The position numbers and the translations under genes were made by a program. 64,000 nt of DNA. Source: Candidatus Altimarinota bacterium (GTDB lineage Bacteria; Patescibacteriota; Gracilibacteria; BD1-5; UBA2023). The notes below the pieces were generated by a model. That model saw only the letters and a program-made list of their open reading frames with translations, did not search any database and had not been told where the DNA came from. Shown here in pieces: positions 44,685 to 57,277 of this stretch. Where the stretch lies: positions 52,995 through 116,994 of the forward strand of contig JABFSX010000002.1 in assembly GCA_013268835.1 (NCBI GenBank). Reading direction: 5' to 3'. Positions within the stretch are counted from its first letter, which is position 1. Each line of letters begins with the position of its first letter.

Positions 44685-44813
44685 TCTTCTTGGGTGAGTT
44701 TTCTTCACGGATTGTTCACATACTGTATGCATACTTCGATTTGAAAAAAAGCGATTTCTCGATACACTTGCGGACATACTTCGGTGCAAAAGTGTTTTTG
44801 GTGGATTTGATAT

Positions 44814-44849
44814 AAAAATCACTTCTACATTATTAGATGAGAAGTGATT
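44814..44849 (-). terminator. Terminator of the 67-aa gene
   Basis: 10-bp perfect stem (44849-44840 with 44826-44817), 13-nt loop, TTTTTAT tail on the minus strand. Confidence 0.75.
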
Positions 44850-44869
44850 GAGAAGATTTAGTTTGAAAA

Positions 44870-45073
44870 CTATTTTTCCATTGCTTTATTAATTGCTCGT
44901 TCCATTGCTTGTGCAGATAGAAGATTCGCTACAACCTTTTGTCTAGCAACTCTTCCTCAAAGGAGTCTTGGCAGCTCAGCCAGTATAGTGCTTTCTCTTA
45001 CAACTAAAGGTTTACCTTTTTCTATTTCGAAGACAGTAACATTTCCAGAAGCTAATGGTGATTTGAAACTCAT
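44870..45073 (-). CDS. Small hypothetical protein
   Basis: 67 residues, basic. Reads MSFKSPLASGNVTVFEIEKG then a mid-region ILAELPRLLGGRVARQKVV and a helix SAQAMERAINKAMEK. One of its Gly is TGA, and it has its own terminator, which supports it being real. Not recognised; the strand-then-helix layout could suit a small nucleic-acid-binding protein, but there is no motif. Confidence 0.55.
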
Positions 45074-45129
45074 AGTATGATGAATTAAAAAATATAAAAT
45101 AGTCATTAAATAATAATTGTCAAATTTTT

Positions 45130-47187
45130 ATGCTCAAAACCTACTACATCAAAACGTTTGGTTGTCAGATGAACTATGCGGATAGTGAAAAAATCGATAT
45201 GATTCTTCGTTCGGCAGGATTTCGAAAGGTAACTGATCCAGTCCAAGCGGATGCTATTGTTATGAATACCTGTTCTGTTCGACAAAAATGAGAAGATCGG
45301 GTGTTTGGTTTTATGCATGAAATCGAACGGTATCATAAGAAAAATGAAACAGGGAAGAAGCCACTTTTTGGTATTACGGGTTGTATGGTCCGAAAGAGTG
45401 GTCTTGCAAAGAGGTACCTCAAGGATGAAGCGGGGAATATGGATGAGGAATACAAGAGACAAAATGCAGAGAAAATCGTACTCCTGGATTCGAGTGAAGC
45501 ACTCGAGAACTATGATGATGAACTCTTTCTCCGTTCTCAGTCGATCGACTTCGTCTTCCGTATCGAAGAAGTATCGTATCTTACCAAGATTCTCTCGCTC
45601 ATAACGGGCGAAGATATCGGAAATGATGCGAAGTTCAACGAGTATCTTGCCGTGAAACAACTTCAAGAGAATCCATCGAGTGCCAATATCATCATTCAGA
45701 CGGGTTGTGATAACTTCTGTACATTCTGTATTGTTCCGCATACTCGTGGTCGTGAAGCAAGTCGTCCTAGCGATGAGATTGTTGCCGAGATCGAACAAGT
45801 AGTAAAAAATGGAACCAAAGAAATCACTCTTCTTGGACAGAATGTGAATAGTTATGGAAAAGAAACCAAGAAAAAGATGTGGAATGATGAAGAGATGCGA
45901 TGGATCAAAAATGAGAAAAGATCTCTCAATATTGCAATAGATATTGATGATACGATTATGAATGTATGGCGTGATGAAATGTTCGAAGAGTATAATAAAA
46001 AGTATTCTGCAAATTTGGTATTTGAAGATATAAAAACACATTGATTTAATGGTGATCTTAAGTTAAAAGAAATATTTTTTCAGCAATATTATGCCCACCA
46101 AGAGAGTCTTCCTATTTATGAAAATGCTAAAGATGTTATCTATAAGCTCAAAAAAGATGGTCATATTCTCTCGCTTCTCACTTCGCGACCAGAATGAGAT
46201 AAAATCTTTACCAAAAATTGGGCGATAAAAGAGTTCTGAGCTGATTTTTTTGAGAATATTTTATTTTCATGTGATTTTGGTGCTGATGATAAATCTATCG
46301 TAGCTCAGAAGTATGGTTTTGATCTAGTGATTGATGATGCAGAACATCATATTGAGTGATATTCTCAGAATACTGATGCTCATATTCTTATGTATTCTCA
46401 ACCATGGAATCAGCATATAGAAGAAGCATGAAAGAAATATCGTGTAAATCATTGGAATGATATCTTGGTAAAGATTGATGAAATCTCTCATTCTTCCATA
46501 TCTTCCAAGACTCCATTTCGTGAACTTCTCGAAAAAATCGATGATATCGATGGTATTGATCGTATTAGATTCACAAGCTCCAATCCCCATGATATGACTC
46601 GGGATATCCTCGATGCTCACTTTGAGCTGCCGAATATGTGCAACTATCTCCATATTGCACTCCAATCGGGTTCAGATACGATGCTCACTCGGATGAATCG
46701 CAAGCATACCTATGCTGACTTCAAGTCCCAAGTAGACTATCTTCGTGATCGAGATACACTCTTCTCTATATCGACCGATATTATCGTCGGGTTTCCTGGA
46801 GAGACTGAGGAAGAATTCCAGGCTACAGCGACAGCGATGCGAGAATGTCAGTTTGATTTTGCTTTCATTGCTCGATATAGTTCTCGATCAGGGACACTCG
46901 CAACGACTCGATATGAAGACGATATATCCAGTCAAGAAAAGGCTCGACGCTGGACGATCCTCAATGATATTCTCCGTGAGACGGCAAAAAATAGAAATCT
47001 CCTGATGGTAGGGCGAGAAGAAGAAATCCTGATAACAGGGGAGTGAAAAGATGAGACTCTCGTAGGGCGAACTCGTAACTTCAAAGAAGTATTCATCCCA
47101 TATACTCCAGATATTAAAGTCGGGGATATTGTACTCGTGAAGATTGTGGAGGGAAGTGGGTGGGTTCTTAAGGGGGAGAGGGTTTAA
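45130..47187 (+). CDS. miaB: MiaB methylthiotransferase with inserted HAD phosphatase domain
   Basis: 685 residues against ~440-470 for typical MiaB. MiaB parts: UPF0004 domain Cys (FGCQMN, NTCSVR, GITGCM), radical SAM cluster C193-C197-C200 ([10 protein letters not shown]) followed by VPHTRGRE, and [14 protein letters not shown]; later [34 protein letters not shown] and a TRAM domain. Between ~255 and ~460 sits a complete HAD-type phosphatase: D271-I-D273-D-T275, T351/S352, K388 and D402-D403. This most resembles small 5'-nucleotidase (NT5C-like) proteins. All in one frame. The insert uses five TGA-Gly in ~200 residues; the MiaB flanks use two in ~480, so it has a different codon history. 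Confidence 0.9.
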
Positions 47188-48404
47188 TCTTTAATACTAT
47201 CAAAAATTTGGTTATAAAAACCAAGAATTGCTCTTATTAAAGATTGGAATACTTGTATGTCTGTTGATTCATCTATTGTTCATAATCTTTCTTTGCATTT
47301 TAAATATTTTTCATCAAAACTTGATTGACTTAAATGTCATTGAAGTTGCCTTAAGTCATTTAAGACAAAGAGTGCTGAAATTACATTCGTTGCAGATTCT
47401 ATATGTAATATATTTGAAATAAATATTTCAAATAATTTGAGTCACTGTTTCCTAATTCAATTCTTACCAAAGAGTATAGTGGTATCATTTAAATTCTGCT
47501 CAAGATAAGAAAATAAATCATTAGTATTAATAGACTCAACTATTGCAGAATTCAGCTTTAAATAAGCATCAAAAATTTGTCATCTATCATTTCAAATTGG
47601 ATGTTTATATGGTATTTTTAAATCATCTAAAGTGTTAACTCGACTTAAGTCGAATCAAAATTTTTTGGAAAATAATATCTCAAAATTATTTTTTAGTTCA
47701 AATATTTTTCATTCATTATCTGATTCAGTCCAGCAAGCCTCTATTTCATTAAAATAGTAATCTGAAACTATGTCATGGTCAGATTCTATATTATATGCAA
47801 GTAATATCTTTAATATTTTATCATTTTCTGGTCAACGAAGTTCGTCATATATATCTCATAGCCAACAGAATAATCTTCAGTTCCTATTAACTCAGAATCA
47901 ATGTGTCAGTATTGCTTCATTGTTTTTATATATATGTACCCTGGAAAAGCTCGTTAGGGTTACTTTATAATCTGAAGAATGATTGAAGTTATTTAGTACT
48001 TCAATATCAAAAAATACAGGAGTTAAATAACCAATATTCCATTGCCTTGCGAGTCACGGTATAAAAAAGTAATCAAATTTATCAAATTTGAATCAAAGTG
48101 AACTATATGGTGAGAAGTCAGCTATTTCAGGATCTATAGAACTCTCAAGAATATAATTTATGGGAATTTGAGTTTCTTGAGGATTATTTTTTAGATATTT
48201 AGCTCATTTTTCACGTAGTTCATCTGGATCAATTAAATAGGAATTTGAGTTACATTTTTTGCATTGTATTCTTGGAAGCCTAATAAATCATATCTTTTCT
48301 TTGGTTCTTACTGGAAAATTTACTATTGAAAAAAATCAGTATTCTCAACAATTATGGCATTGTAATGGGTTTTTTGTTTGAGGTTGATTTTCAATTTTTG
48401 GCAT
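47184..48404 (-). CDS. Zinc-ribbon hypothetical protein, UGA-rich
   Basis: 406 residues. N-terminal zinc ribbon CHNCGEYGFF ... IQCKKCNSNSYLID; the rest is an AT-rich alpha/beta protein with no motif I recognise (YFFIPGLARQWNIGYLTPVFFDIEVL, SRVHIYKNNEAILTHGFG). Nineteen of its 22 glycines are UGA, so the standard code shows nothing here. Convergent with miaB with a 4-bp overlap of stop codons. Extreme UGA use and composition suggest weak expression and perhaps recent arrival from another code-25 genome. Confidence 0.75.
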
Positions 48405-48476
48405 AATAATTAGTTATTTGATAAATAAACTTATCAAGATAATATGTATATATAATTTTTTGTAAATTTTCAATTT

Positions 48477-49313
48477 ATGACTTCAATCCTCCTCACTCTC
48501 CTCATCTCCTACATCCTCCTTTTTATATTTTCCATCAAGATTCGAGATAACTCGATTGTGGATGTATTCTGGGGATTTGGTTTTATGATGATCGCAGGAC
48601 TCTCATTCTGGGATTCATCGAGACAATTACCACAGATGGTTATTACTGGATTAGTATTTCTATGGGGAATCCGCATCGTTTCTCATATTGGATTTCGCAA
48701 ATTTCGAGAACACAAAGAAGATCCCAGATATGCCAAGTGGCGAGAAGAGTGGGGAAGTGGTTGGTATTTTTATATACGGAGTTTTCTCCAGGTGTATCTG
48801 CTTCAGATGGTGTTATTATTTATAATTGCACTACCAATTCTCATTGTGAATTCGCTCTATATAGATATTTATATTCCAATTCTTTGAACTCCAACCACAC
48901 AGAGTATTCTATATTCTATAGGAATGAATGAGAATTCGTTACTTTTCCCAATATTTATAACATTTGTAATTTGAATTATTATCAGTGTTATTGGACTTAT
49001 CGTAGAGATTATTGCTGATCGGAAACTTGCAGCTTTTTTGAAAATAAAAAAACCAGGAGAGATATTCACCAGTTGACTCTATAGATATTCTCGGCATCCG
49101 AATTATTTTGGTGAGAGTATGTTTTGGCTTGGAATCAGCTTGATTTCTTTGCCATTTTCATATTATGGTTTGATATCCTGGCTTGTTATCACTTTTCTTC
49201 TTTTATTTGTATCTGGTGTTCCACTCCAAGAAGTGAGATATGCGGGTCGTCCAGATTGGGAGGAATACAAGAGAAAAACAAGTGTCTTTGTCCCATGGTT
49301 TCCTAAAAAATAA
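48477..49313 (+). CDS. DUF1295 membrane protein (steroid reductase-like fold)
   Basis: 278 residues with about six membrane helices. DUF1295/isoprenylcysteine-methyltransferase-like features: NSIVDVFWGFGFM at the start, FRKFREHKEDPRYAKWREEWG in the loop, and the C-terminal FTSGLYRYSRHPNYFGESMFWLGI plus GRPDWEEYKRKTSVFVPWFPK. The RHPNYFGE motif binds NADPH or SAM in this superfamily. Substrate unknown, probably a lipid. Confidence 0.88.
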
Positions 49314-49321
49314 ATTTTTAT

Positions 49322-50014
49322 ATGTCTCGCACTCTTTTTATCGGTGATGTTCATGGTTGCTATACAGAGCTCCTGTCTTTGGTAGAGAAAATATGACTCA
49401 CTCCTGAAGATCATCTGTATTTCACAGGAGATCTCATCAACAAGTGACCTCAATCGATCGAGGTGGTAGAGTTTGTTCGCAGTCGTCCCAATACTTGGAG
49501 TGTACTCGGGAATCATGAGTATTTTCCACTTATTTCTTATGCAGAGGTAGAGAAGATTGCAGCAGAGTCAGCACATCTCAGTGATGGACATAAGAGTTGG
49601 GTATATGCTCAGTATGAGCGGTCCCATGAACTCAGAGAGGTGATCGAGCAGAGATGACACCGTGAGTGGCTCACATCACTGCCACACATCATCGAACGAG
49701 ATGATTTTATATTGGTGCATGCTGGACTCCATCCGGATCATGGAATCGATACTCCACTTGAGATTGCTACGCTCATTCGTCTGGTGGATGGGAAGCCATG
49801 GTATAATTCCTACACAGGAACGAAGCCAGTTATCTATGGACATTGGGCAGTAGATGGACTCAGAATCCGGCCCAATACTATCTGATTGGATACTTGATGT
49901 TGTTTTGGGGGGCATCTTACAGCCTATTGTCTTGAGACTCGTGAGTTCTGGCAAGTGAGAGCGAATCAGATATCCAAGATGCCTGAGCACTGGAAGAATA
50001 AGGTGATTATATAA
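49322..50014 (+). CDS. Calcineurin-like metallophosphoesterase (PrpE/ApaH-like)
   Basis: 230 residues. Metal-site motifs in order: GDVHGCYTEL, GDLINKGPQS, LGNHEYF, VHAGLHPDHG and YGHWAVDGLR, the set of protein Ser/Thr phosphatase or diadenosine-tetraphosphatase-type enzymes. The Gly of NKGP and several others are TGA. Cytoplasmic. Starts 8 bp after the DUF1295 gene. Closed by a terminator. Confidence 0.87.
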
Positions 50015-50031
50015 ACTTGTAATTTACGATT

Positions 50032-50062
50032 AAAGGCTACAATTAAGAGGTAGTCTTTTTTT
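50032..50062 (+). terminator. Terminator after phosphoesterase
   Basis: 9-bp stem (50032-50040 with 50050-50058, one G-U), 9-nt loop, T-run. Confidence 0.7.
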
Positions 50063-50073
50063 AATTATTTTTT

Positions 50074-50835
50074 ATGAAATATCTTGTACTCATTATTGCT
50101 CTGATCACTATAGGATTCACTTCACTCGTGAGCATCCCTGGTTCTCCATATCTTATCGGAGGGATGACCCAGGCAGATATATCGAATATGTTTCCATCAG
50201 CTATCACGCCAGCTGGTATCACTTTTGCTATCTGGTCAATCATATATCTCTCTTGGATACTCGCTGGACTTGCTCTCTCCGGACTCCCAGTGACTCCTCT
50301 TACGAAGAGATATTTTCCTAAGATTACTCCGTATCTTACAGATACAGAGACAAGCAAGAAGGCGATTGTAGCATTTGCTACTGCGATCAGTCTTACAGGA
50401 TTCTGGCTTATCCCTTGGGGGAATATATATATCGGAATGGCATTGATCGTTATGTTTGTGATACTCGGATTTCTCAAGTATGCATTCCATCTCACACGCA
50501 AGTCCTCTTGGTTGGTTCGTTCGAGTGTCGAGCTGACTCTTGGCTGGATCAACATCGCAACGGTTGCGAATATCACTATATGGTTGATGTATATGTGATT
50601 TACTGGTGGGGGTATATCTGAGACCTATTGGGCAATAGGAGTTCTTGGGCTTGCTCTTCTCTTGACGTCATACTATCAGTGTCGATATCATACCTATATT
50701 ATCTCGCTCGTATTTCTCTGGACTATGATTGGAGAGTGGATTGCTCATCCTGTACTTGAGCAGAGAGTGGCTGTTGCAATCTATTCTCTCGTGATCATCA
50801 TCAATATGATTATTTCACTGAAGAAAAGAAAGTAG
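50074..50835 (+). CDS. TspO/MBR-like membrane protein
   Basis: 253 residues, seven or so membrane helices. The segment ITPAGITFAIWSIIYLSWILAG matches the F-x-x-W-x-x-I-Y motif of the TspO-related tryptophan-rich sensory family, and FWLIPWGNIYIGMALIVMF and GWINIATVANITIWLMY the later helices; the duplicated-length form (~250 aa) is found in many bacteria. Ligand unknown. Only one or two UGA codons are used. Confidence 0.65.
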
Positions 50836-50909
50836 ATAGAATTGGATTTGATTTTTTCGTTAAAATCTCTACCATTCTCACGCATTAATATTCTAACATT
50901 ATTTTTAAT

Positions 50910-51209
50910 ATGGATTTCAAACAAGCACAAGATCTCATGAAGCTTCAACAACAAGCACAAAAGATCCAAGAAGAACTCTCAAATACTCATATCGAAGCTG
51001 AGGTTGAAGGAGTAGTTGTAACTATCGATGGTCAACTCAAAGTGGTTTCTACAGTTATCGAGGATGCATCTATCCTCAAGGATCAAGCAAAACTCGAAAA
51101 GGCAATCACTGATGCTATCAACAAGGGTATGAAAAAGGCTCAAGAAATTGCAGCTGATCGTATGCGAGGGGTGATGGGGCAGATGGGACTCAATCTTCCT
51201 GGTATGTAG
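50910..51209 (+). CDS. YbaB/EbfC nucleoid-associated protein
   Basis: 99 residues. Starts MDFKQAQDLMKLQQQAQKIQEEL and has the characteristic GVVVTIDGQLKVVSTVIED core and MKKAQEIAADRMRGVMGQMG tail. Dimeric DNA-binding protein usually linked to recR/dnaX; neither gene is next to it here. No UGA codon. Confidence 0.93.
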   Translation: MDFKQAQDLMKLQQQAQKIQEELSNTHIEAEVEGVVVTIDGQLKVVSTVIEDASILKDQAKLEKAITDAINKGMKKAQEIAADRMRGVMGQMGLNLPGM

Positions 51210-51584
51210 TAAAAATCCTTGAAAAACTGCGAACTTCTTTGTCAGAAAAATTTTCTCTTGTTCATTTGCAAATTAGTAAACTCACTTCGATAAAATTTTT
51301 CTTCCTCGAATTTCTTGTTTTTGAAGTATTTTTCCCTGTTTTTGTCATTGCGAGGTACGAAGCAATCCAGCTTTTCAATATATTTATGTACTTTTATAAC
51401 TAAAAGTACCAAAAGTTCTTCTTTTTATTTGCTCGTTTTGTTTTCTGTGTTTGACTCATTTTTTAAAATTGCAAAATTCAGATACATTGCAATTTTTAAA
51501 AAAATTTCATCAATAGAAAATCAAAACTTGCAAAAATAAAGAAGCAAGTTAGAAACAATTTTTGTAAAACCTTAATTTTCATCT
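51210..51584. other. Intergenic stretch with hairpins and a dispersed-repeat-like motif
   Basis: 375 bp, low GC. Contains a hairpin around 51388-51410 (GTACTTTTA/TAAAAGTAC arms), another near 51472-51506 (AAATTGCA/TGCAATTT arms) followed by T and A runs that may terminate the YbaB transcript, and the 26-bp motif at 51345-51370. No ORF of more than ~70 codons fits on either strand. Confidence 0.5.
51345..51370. repeat. Short dispersed-repeat-like element
   Basis: TCATTGCGAGGTACGAAGCA followed by ATCCAG; resembles the CATTGCGAGG...GAAGCAATCC palindromic element seen scattered in many bacterial genomes. Only one copy is in the window. Confidence 0.35.
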
Positions 51585-52061
51585 ATGTCTAATCCAAAAA
51601 TCCTTCTTTCCACCAATCTCTGAGATATTACTCTCGAACTCTTTCCTGAAGCGGCACCGAAAGCGGTGGAGAACTTCGTAGGGCTTACTCAAAATGGATA
51701 CTATGATGGTATCATCTTCCATCGTGTGATCCGTGATTTTATGATCCAATGAGGTGATCCTACTGGAACTGGATCAGGAGGGAAGAGTATCTGGATGCGA
51801 GCTTTTGAAGATGAGTTTCTCGATCGTAATCTGACTCACAAGAAGGGAGTTATATCTATGGCGAATGCTGGACGCAATACCAATGGTTCACAATTCTTCA
51901 TCGTAACCGCAGAAGATGCATCATTTCTTGATCGAAAACATACGATATTCGGACATGTTATCGAGGGTATCGAGATAGTTGAAAAAATCGAAGCATCAGA
52001 TACGGATCGAAATGATCGACCAACATCCGAAGTGAAGATCATCACCGCAAAAGTTCTCTAA
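51585..52061 (+). CDS. Cyclophilin-type peptidyl-prolyl isomerase
   Basis: 158 residues, single cyclophilin domain. Conserved catalytic Arg in [22 protein letters not shown] (first Gly of QGG is TGA), [19 protein letters not shown] and [17 protein letters not shown]. No signal peptide, so cytoplasmic; helps fold proteins after trigger factor. Standard-code reading loses the N-terminal third. Confidence 0.95.
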
Positions 52062-52064
52062 AAT

Positions 52065-52091
52065 AATCCCCGAGTAATCGGGGATTTTCTT
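52065..52091 (+). terminator. Terminator after cyclophilin
   Basis: 9-bp perfect stem (52065-52073 with 52078-52086), 4-nt loop, T-rich tail. Confidence 0.88.
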
Positions 52092-52125
52092 TTGTGATTC
52101 ATCTTATTTTAGATATCATCTCTCT

Positions 52126-53448
52126 ATGCATCATCGTTCACTTTTCATATTCCGTCAGGATCTCCGTACAAGCGATAATACAGCACTTATCGAAGCCATG
52201 AAAAATTCAAAAGAGGTATTTCCTATTTTTATCCATGACACTCGTGCTATGGAGGATTTTTGAAAAGATGATGCCCGATTTGGCTTTGTTCGTGAAGCCC
52301 TCGATTCTATAGATATTGAGCTCCAGAAATATGGTGGTAGGCTCACGGTGTATTCTGGAAAGCCAGAAGAGATCGTATCGGAACTGATCTCAAGATATGA
52401 GATCAATGCTGTATATACAAATACCTCCTATTCGCCTCGTGGAAAGATTCGAGATGATAACATTCTCTCTATTTGCGATAAGGAATGAGTGATTTTTTAT
52501 AGTTTTCAGGATTTTCTTCTCGTTGAACCAAATGAGTGCGAACAACGGAAGGTATTCACACCATATTCGATGCTCTGGAAAAAGTTCCTTCTTGCTCATC
52601 CTGAGAGGCTCATTATTCAGGAATTCGATGGAAATAGAGTGAAGTGGTTTACTCCAGATAATAGAAGAGAGATATCTGAAGTTATCACGGTTCCATATCA
52701 CCCATATTGGAGTATTCCATTTGGTTTAACTCGTATGGATAGAGATTTTTCATCGTATGAGGATACTCGAAATATTCCATCAGTAGATGGCTCCACAAGA
52801 CTCTCTCCATATATACGGTTTGGGGTATTTTCTATTCGTGAGATATATCAGAAAATACAAGGCAATCCAGTACTTTTATCTGAGATTATTTGGCGAGAGT
52901 TCTGGTATCAGATTGCATATTATTTTCCATTTACATATGAGCTGGAGTTCCAGGAACGAAAGAGATCTATTGTGTGGAAAAATGATACATCCAGTTATGA
53001 GTGGAAGCAATTTGAAGCAGGGAAGACAGGATATCCTCTCCTTGATGCTGCCATCCGACAGCTCATAGAGACCAATTGGATGCACAATCGACTCCGTATG
53101 GTAGTGGCCTCATTTCTCACGAAGAATCTCGGGATAGATTGGAGAATTGGTGAAAAATGGTTCCGAAAATATCTCATCGATTATGACGAGGCAGTGAATA
53201 TCGGGAATTGGCAGTGGAGTGCTTCTGTTGGTGCCGATCCTAAGCCAGTTCGGATATTCAACCCACTGCTTCAATCAGAAAAATTCGATCCAGAAGCGAA
53301 GTTTATCAAAAAATATATACCTGAATTAGAAGGTATTGATCCAAAAAAAATCCACTCGCTCGATCTCTTCGGAATATATTATCCTCCTATAGTAGATCAA
53401 AAAGAAAGTGCGAGACTCGCACGAGAGCGGTATCGATGAGAAGTATAG
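52126..53448 (+). CDS. phrB: Deoxyribodipyrimidine photolyase
   Basis: 440 residues, class I CPD photolyase. N-terminal antenna domain (FIFRQDLRTSDNTALIEAM; GKPEEIVSELISRYEINAVYTN) and C-terminal FAD domain with LSPYIRFGVFSIREIY, IWREFWYQIAYYFP, GYPLLDAAIRQLIETNWMHNRLRMVVASFLTK and NIGNWQWSASVGADPKPVRIFNP. Repairs UV-induced pyrimidine dimers with light. TGA at 52261-52263, 52486-52488 and 53437-53439 are read as Gly; the last is two codons before the stop. Confidence 0.96.
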
Positions 53449-53452
53449 TTTA

Positions 53453-55450
<1,998 letters not shown>

Positions 55451-55456
55451 ATAGAG

Positions 55457-56344
55457 TTATTTTACGAAGTTCAGAAAACCACCAATACTTGTTCCGTCTC
55501 ATTTTTTCCCAGTGAAAATATAGTAGGTGTCATACCGTATTCCTTGTCCTATTTTTCTGATATTATTCTTATCTACCCTGAGGATGGGTGAATCTTCATG
55601 AAGGAGTATGAGGTCTGTTCATTCTTCGTCGATATTGAGTCAGTAGATTTTTTTTGACTCTTGCTCTCCCGATAAGCTCAGAATATATGAGTGTGGCTCA
55701 TACGTTTCTCATTTTCATCTCTCAACTATTTCTGATATATCAAAATAGCCACTCTCTCATCCAGTTCACCAGAATCATCCCATATATCCGAGTACTTGAG
55801 TTCACTCTTTGAGATATGCGGAGACAGCGTCATGTGAGATGATGGTATCTGAGAGAATATGGGTATTTTTTTCTTTGCCATCTATTGAAAGAACTCCACT
55901 TCCATTCGACATATATCGGAAGTATTCTGGATCGGTTTTTGTCACAAAATTGGCAAGGAGTGGATTCGTATCAATCTTTATATAAGATCCTGTCTGTATC
56001 TCATAGGTGAGTGAAAATCATGATGTGGTAGTTTCATAATTATGTTCCGTAGAAAAAGATATGAGATGCTCACTCGGTTCTATGTTTCTGGAAAATGATA
56101 TAAATCAGATTGATTCATTTTTATTGATGCCATCCATATAAAAGTTGAATTCATATGAATGCACATAGATACACCCGAAAATCTCTTGTCGACTCATCTC
56201 TCAGATAAATAGATCTGAACCATCTTCACTATATGAAAATACTCGATCCATATACATCTCACCATGAAAGAACGAGTTGTATACGAATAATCCTCATACA
56301 AGGATGAATACTCCAGCGATAATAGAATATTTTAGATATTTCAT
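55457..56344 (-). CDS. Membrane-anchored hypothetical protein
   Basis: 295 residues. N-terminal membrane helix (YSIIAGVFILVGGLFVYN), the rest probably extracytoplasmic and beta-rich (EHNYETTTSGFSLTYEIQTGSYIKI, GTQVLGYMGGFWGTGGESGYFDI). Not recognised. Very UGA-rich, including a GGFWGTGGESG loop where four Gly are TGA. It is translated just ahead of the dikinase gene. Confidence 0.7.
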
Positions 56345-56354
56345 AGAGATGATA

Positions 56355-56678
56355 TTACTTGCTAGGTATTTGTATTTGTTCCGAATTTTTATTTTGATAG
56401 TAGATATTCATATAGTATGCTCCAATTCCAGCAAGGATTATAATGACTGGAATTCCAATGAGAAGAACATAGAATTTATACTGTTGGTAGTATCACTTCA
56501 AGTGTTGTATTCCAGTCGCATAGAGTCAACTGAGTAAAACTATCCCAATAGTAAAAAAGCTCAAAAACTGTGAGACTACCTGCATAATAAAATCAGGGGG
56601 AGGCACTGCATAGGTATCATCTATCCATATCCAATAGAATCCTATCGATGAGAGTATCCAGAAATATATTTTTTTCAT
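56355..56678 (-). CDS. Small two-helix membrane protein
   Basis: 107 residues: signal-like first helix (YFWILSSIGFYWIWIDDTYA), then two membrane helices (VVSQFLSFFTIGIVLLSGLYATG and FYVLLIGIPVIIILAGIGAYY) with a short charged tail. Topology recalls the conserved VirB2/TrbC-like or pilin-type small CPR proteins with the AVPPPDF start of the mature part, but there is no firm match. Confidence 0.6.
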
Positions 56679-56687
56679 AGAGGAGAA

Positions 56688-57014
56688 TTATATTTTTTTC
56701 TTTTTTGGTTTTGGTGGTGGGAGTTTTTCGAGGGTATATCTCACGATCTCTGCCATCTTTTCTCTATCTTCGAGCCATTCGGGATTTACTTGTGCAGTAT
56801 TTTTGGATCATGGATATGCCTTTGTCTCGATATCTTCAAAGAGATGTATTGTCTCAGGAGTCGTTTTGAGAAATAGAGTACCATCACAAACGAGGCCAAA
56901 TATCCGTCCATCACTATATACACAATATTCTCCCATCATTGGCTTGAAGGTAACATTTGCAATCAGAGAGAGTGTCTCTGTGAGGAATTCAAGAGTGGAA
57001 GGAGAAGTGGACAT
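56688..57014 (-). CDS. TfoX N-terminal domain protein
   Basis: 108 residues. TfoX_N fold: VTFKPMMGEYCVYSDGRIFGLVCDG, LFLKTTPET, followed by a Lys/Pro-rich C-terminal tail (KLPPPKPKKKKI). TfoX regulates competence in gamma-proteobacteria through the N-terminal domain; here the domain stands alone. One TGA-Gly (AYPG). Confidence 0.85.
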
Positions 57015-57016
57015 AG

Positions 57017-57268
57017 TTAAAACCAGTATTTATTCATTTCAGATAAAAATTCTTTAGTTAGGTGGATTCATTCTTGTTCAGGTAGTAATGAATCCACGCC
57101 ACAATATGGACATATTGCAGTATCTTCATTATCACACCAATCAATAATTTCTTTTGGACTAAAAATTTTTCAGCAATAAAAACATCAGCAGGATTTTGTT
57201 TTGTCTAATTGTTTTCTGTGTTGAGAAGAAAACATATGCGCAGTTTTAATATTATAGAGTTTTTCCAT
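57017..57268 (-). CDS. Small zinc-ribbon cytoplasmic protein
   Basis: 83 residues. Two CxxC-type pairs: SCGCFYCGKIF (two Gly are TGA) and ICPYCGVDSLLP, in a FxxxEIxxWxDxxxTAxCPYCGVDS frame seen in a widespread short cytoplasmic protein family of unknown function. Starts 9 bp before the ABC gene ends, so it is part of that operon. Not predicted from the standard code. Confidence 0.75.
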
Positions 57269-57277
57269 AAATTGAAT

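Larger units (their letters stand above)
44560..44869. other. Intergenic stretch upstream of ftsA
   Basis: Holds the ftsA leader and promoter (44657-44684) and the terminator of the small gene at 44870. The only ORFs are a 39-codon minus-strand frame overlapping the promoter and a plus-strand frame from a TTG; neither is convincing. A 9-bp motif (CGAAGTATG on the minus strand) occurs twice about 50 bp apart between promoter and terminator. Confidence 0.55.

Noticed and set aside
44658..44777. 39-codon minus-strand ORF upstream of ftsA
   Set aside because: It overlaps the ftsA promoter, has no recognisable product and no terminator of its own.
44606..44815. Plus-strand ORF starting at a TTG near the ftsA promoter
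   Set aside because: No homology, non-ATG start, and it lies in a regulatory region and terminator.
45106..46041. 311-codon minus-strand ORF opposite miaB
   Set aside because: Its sequence is the complement of the MiaB reading frame, has no recognisable domain, and the plus-strand frame has all MiaB motifs.
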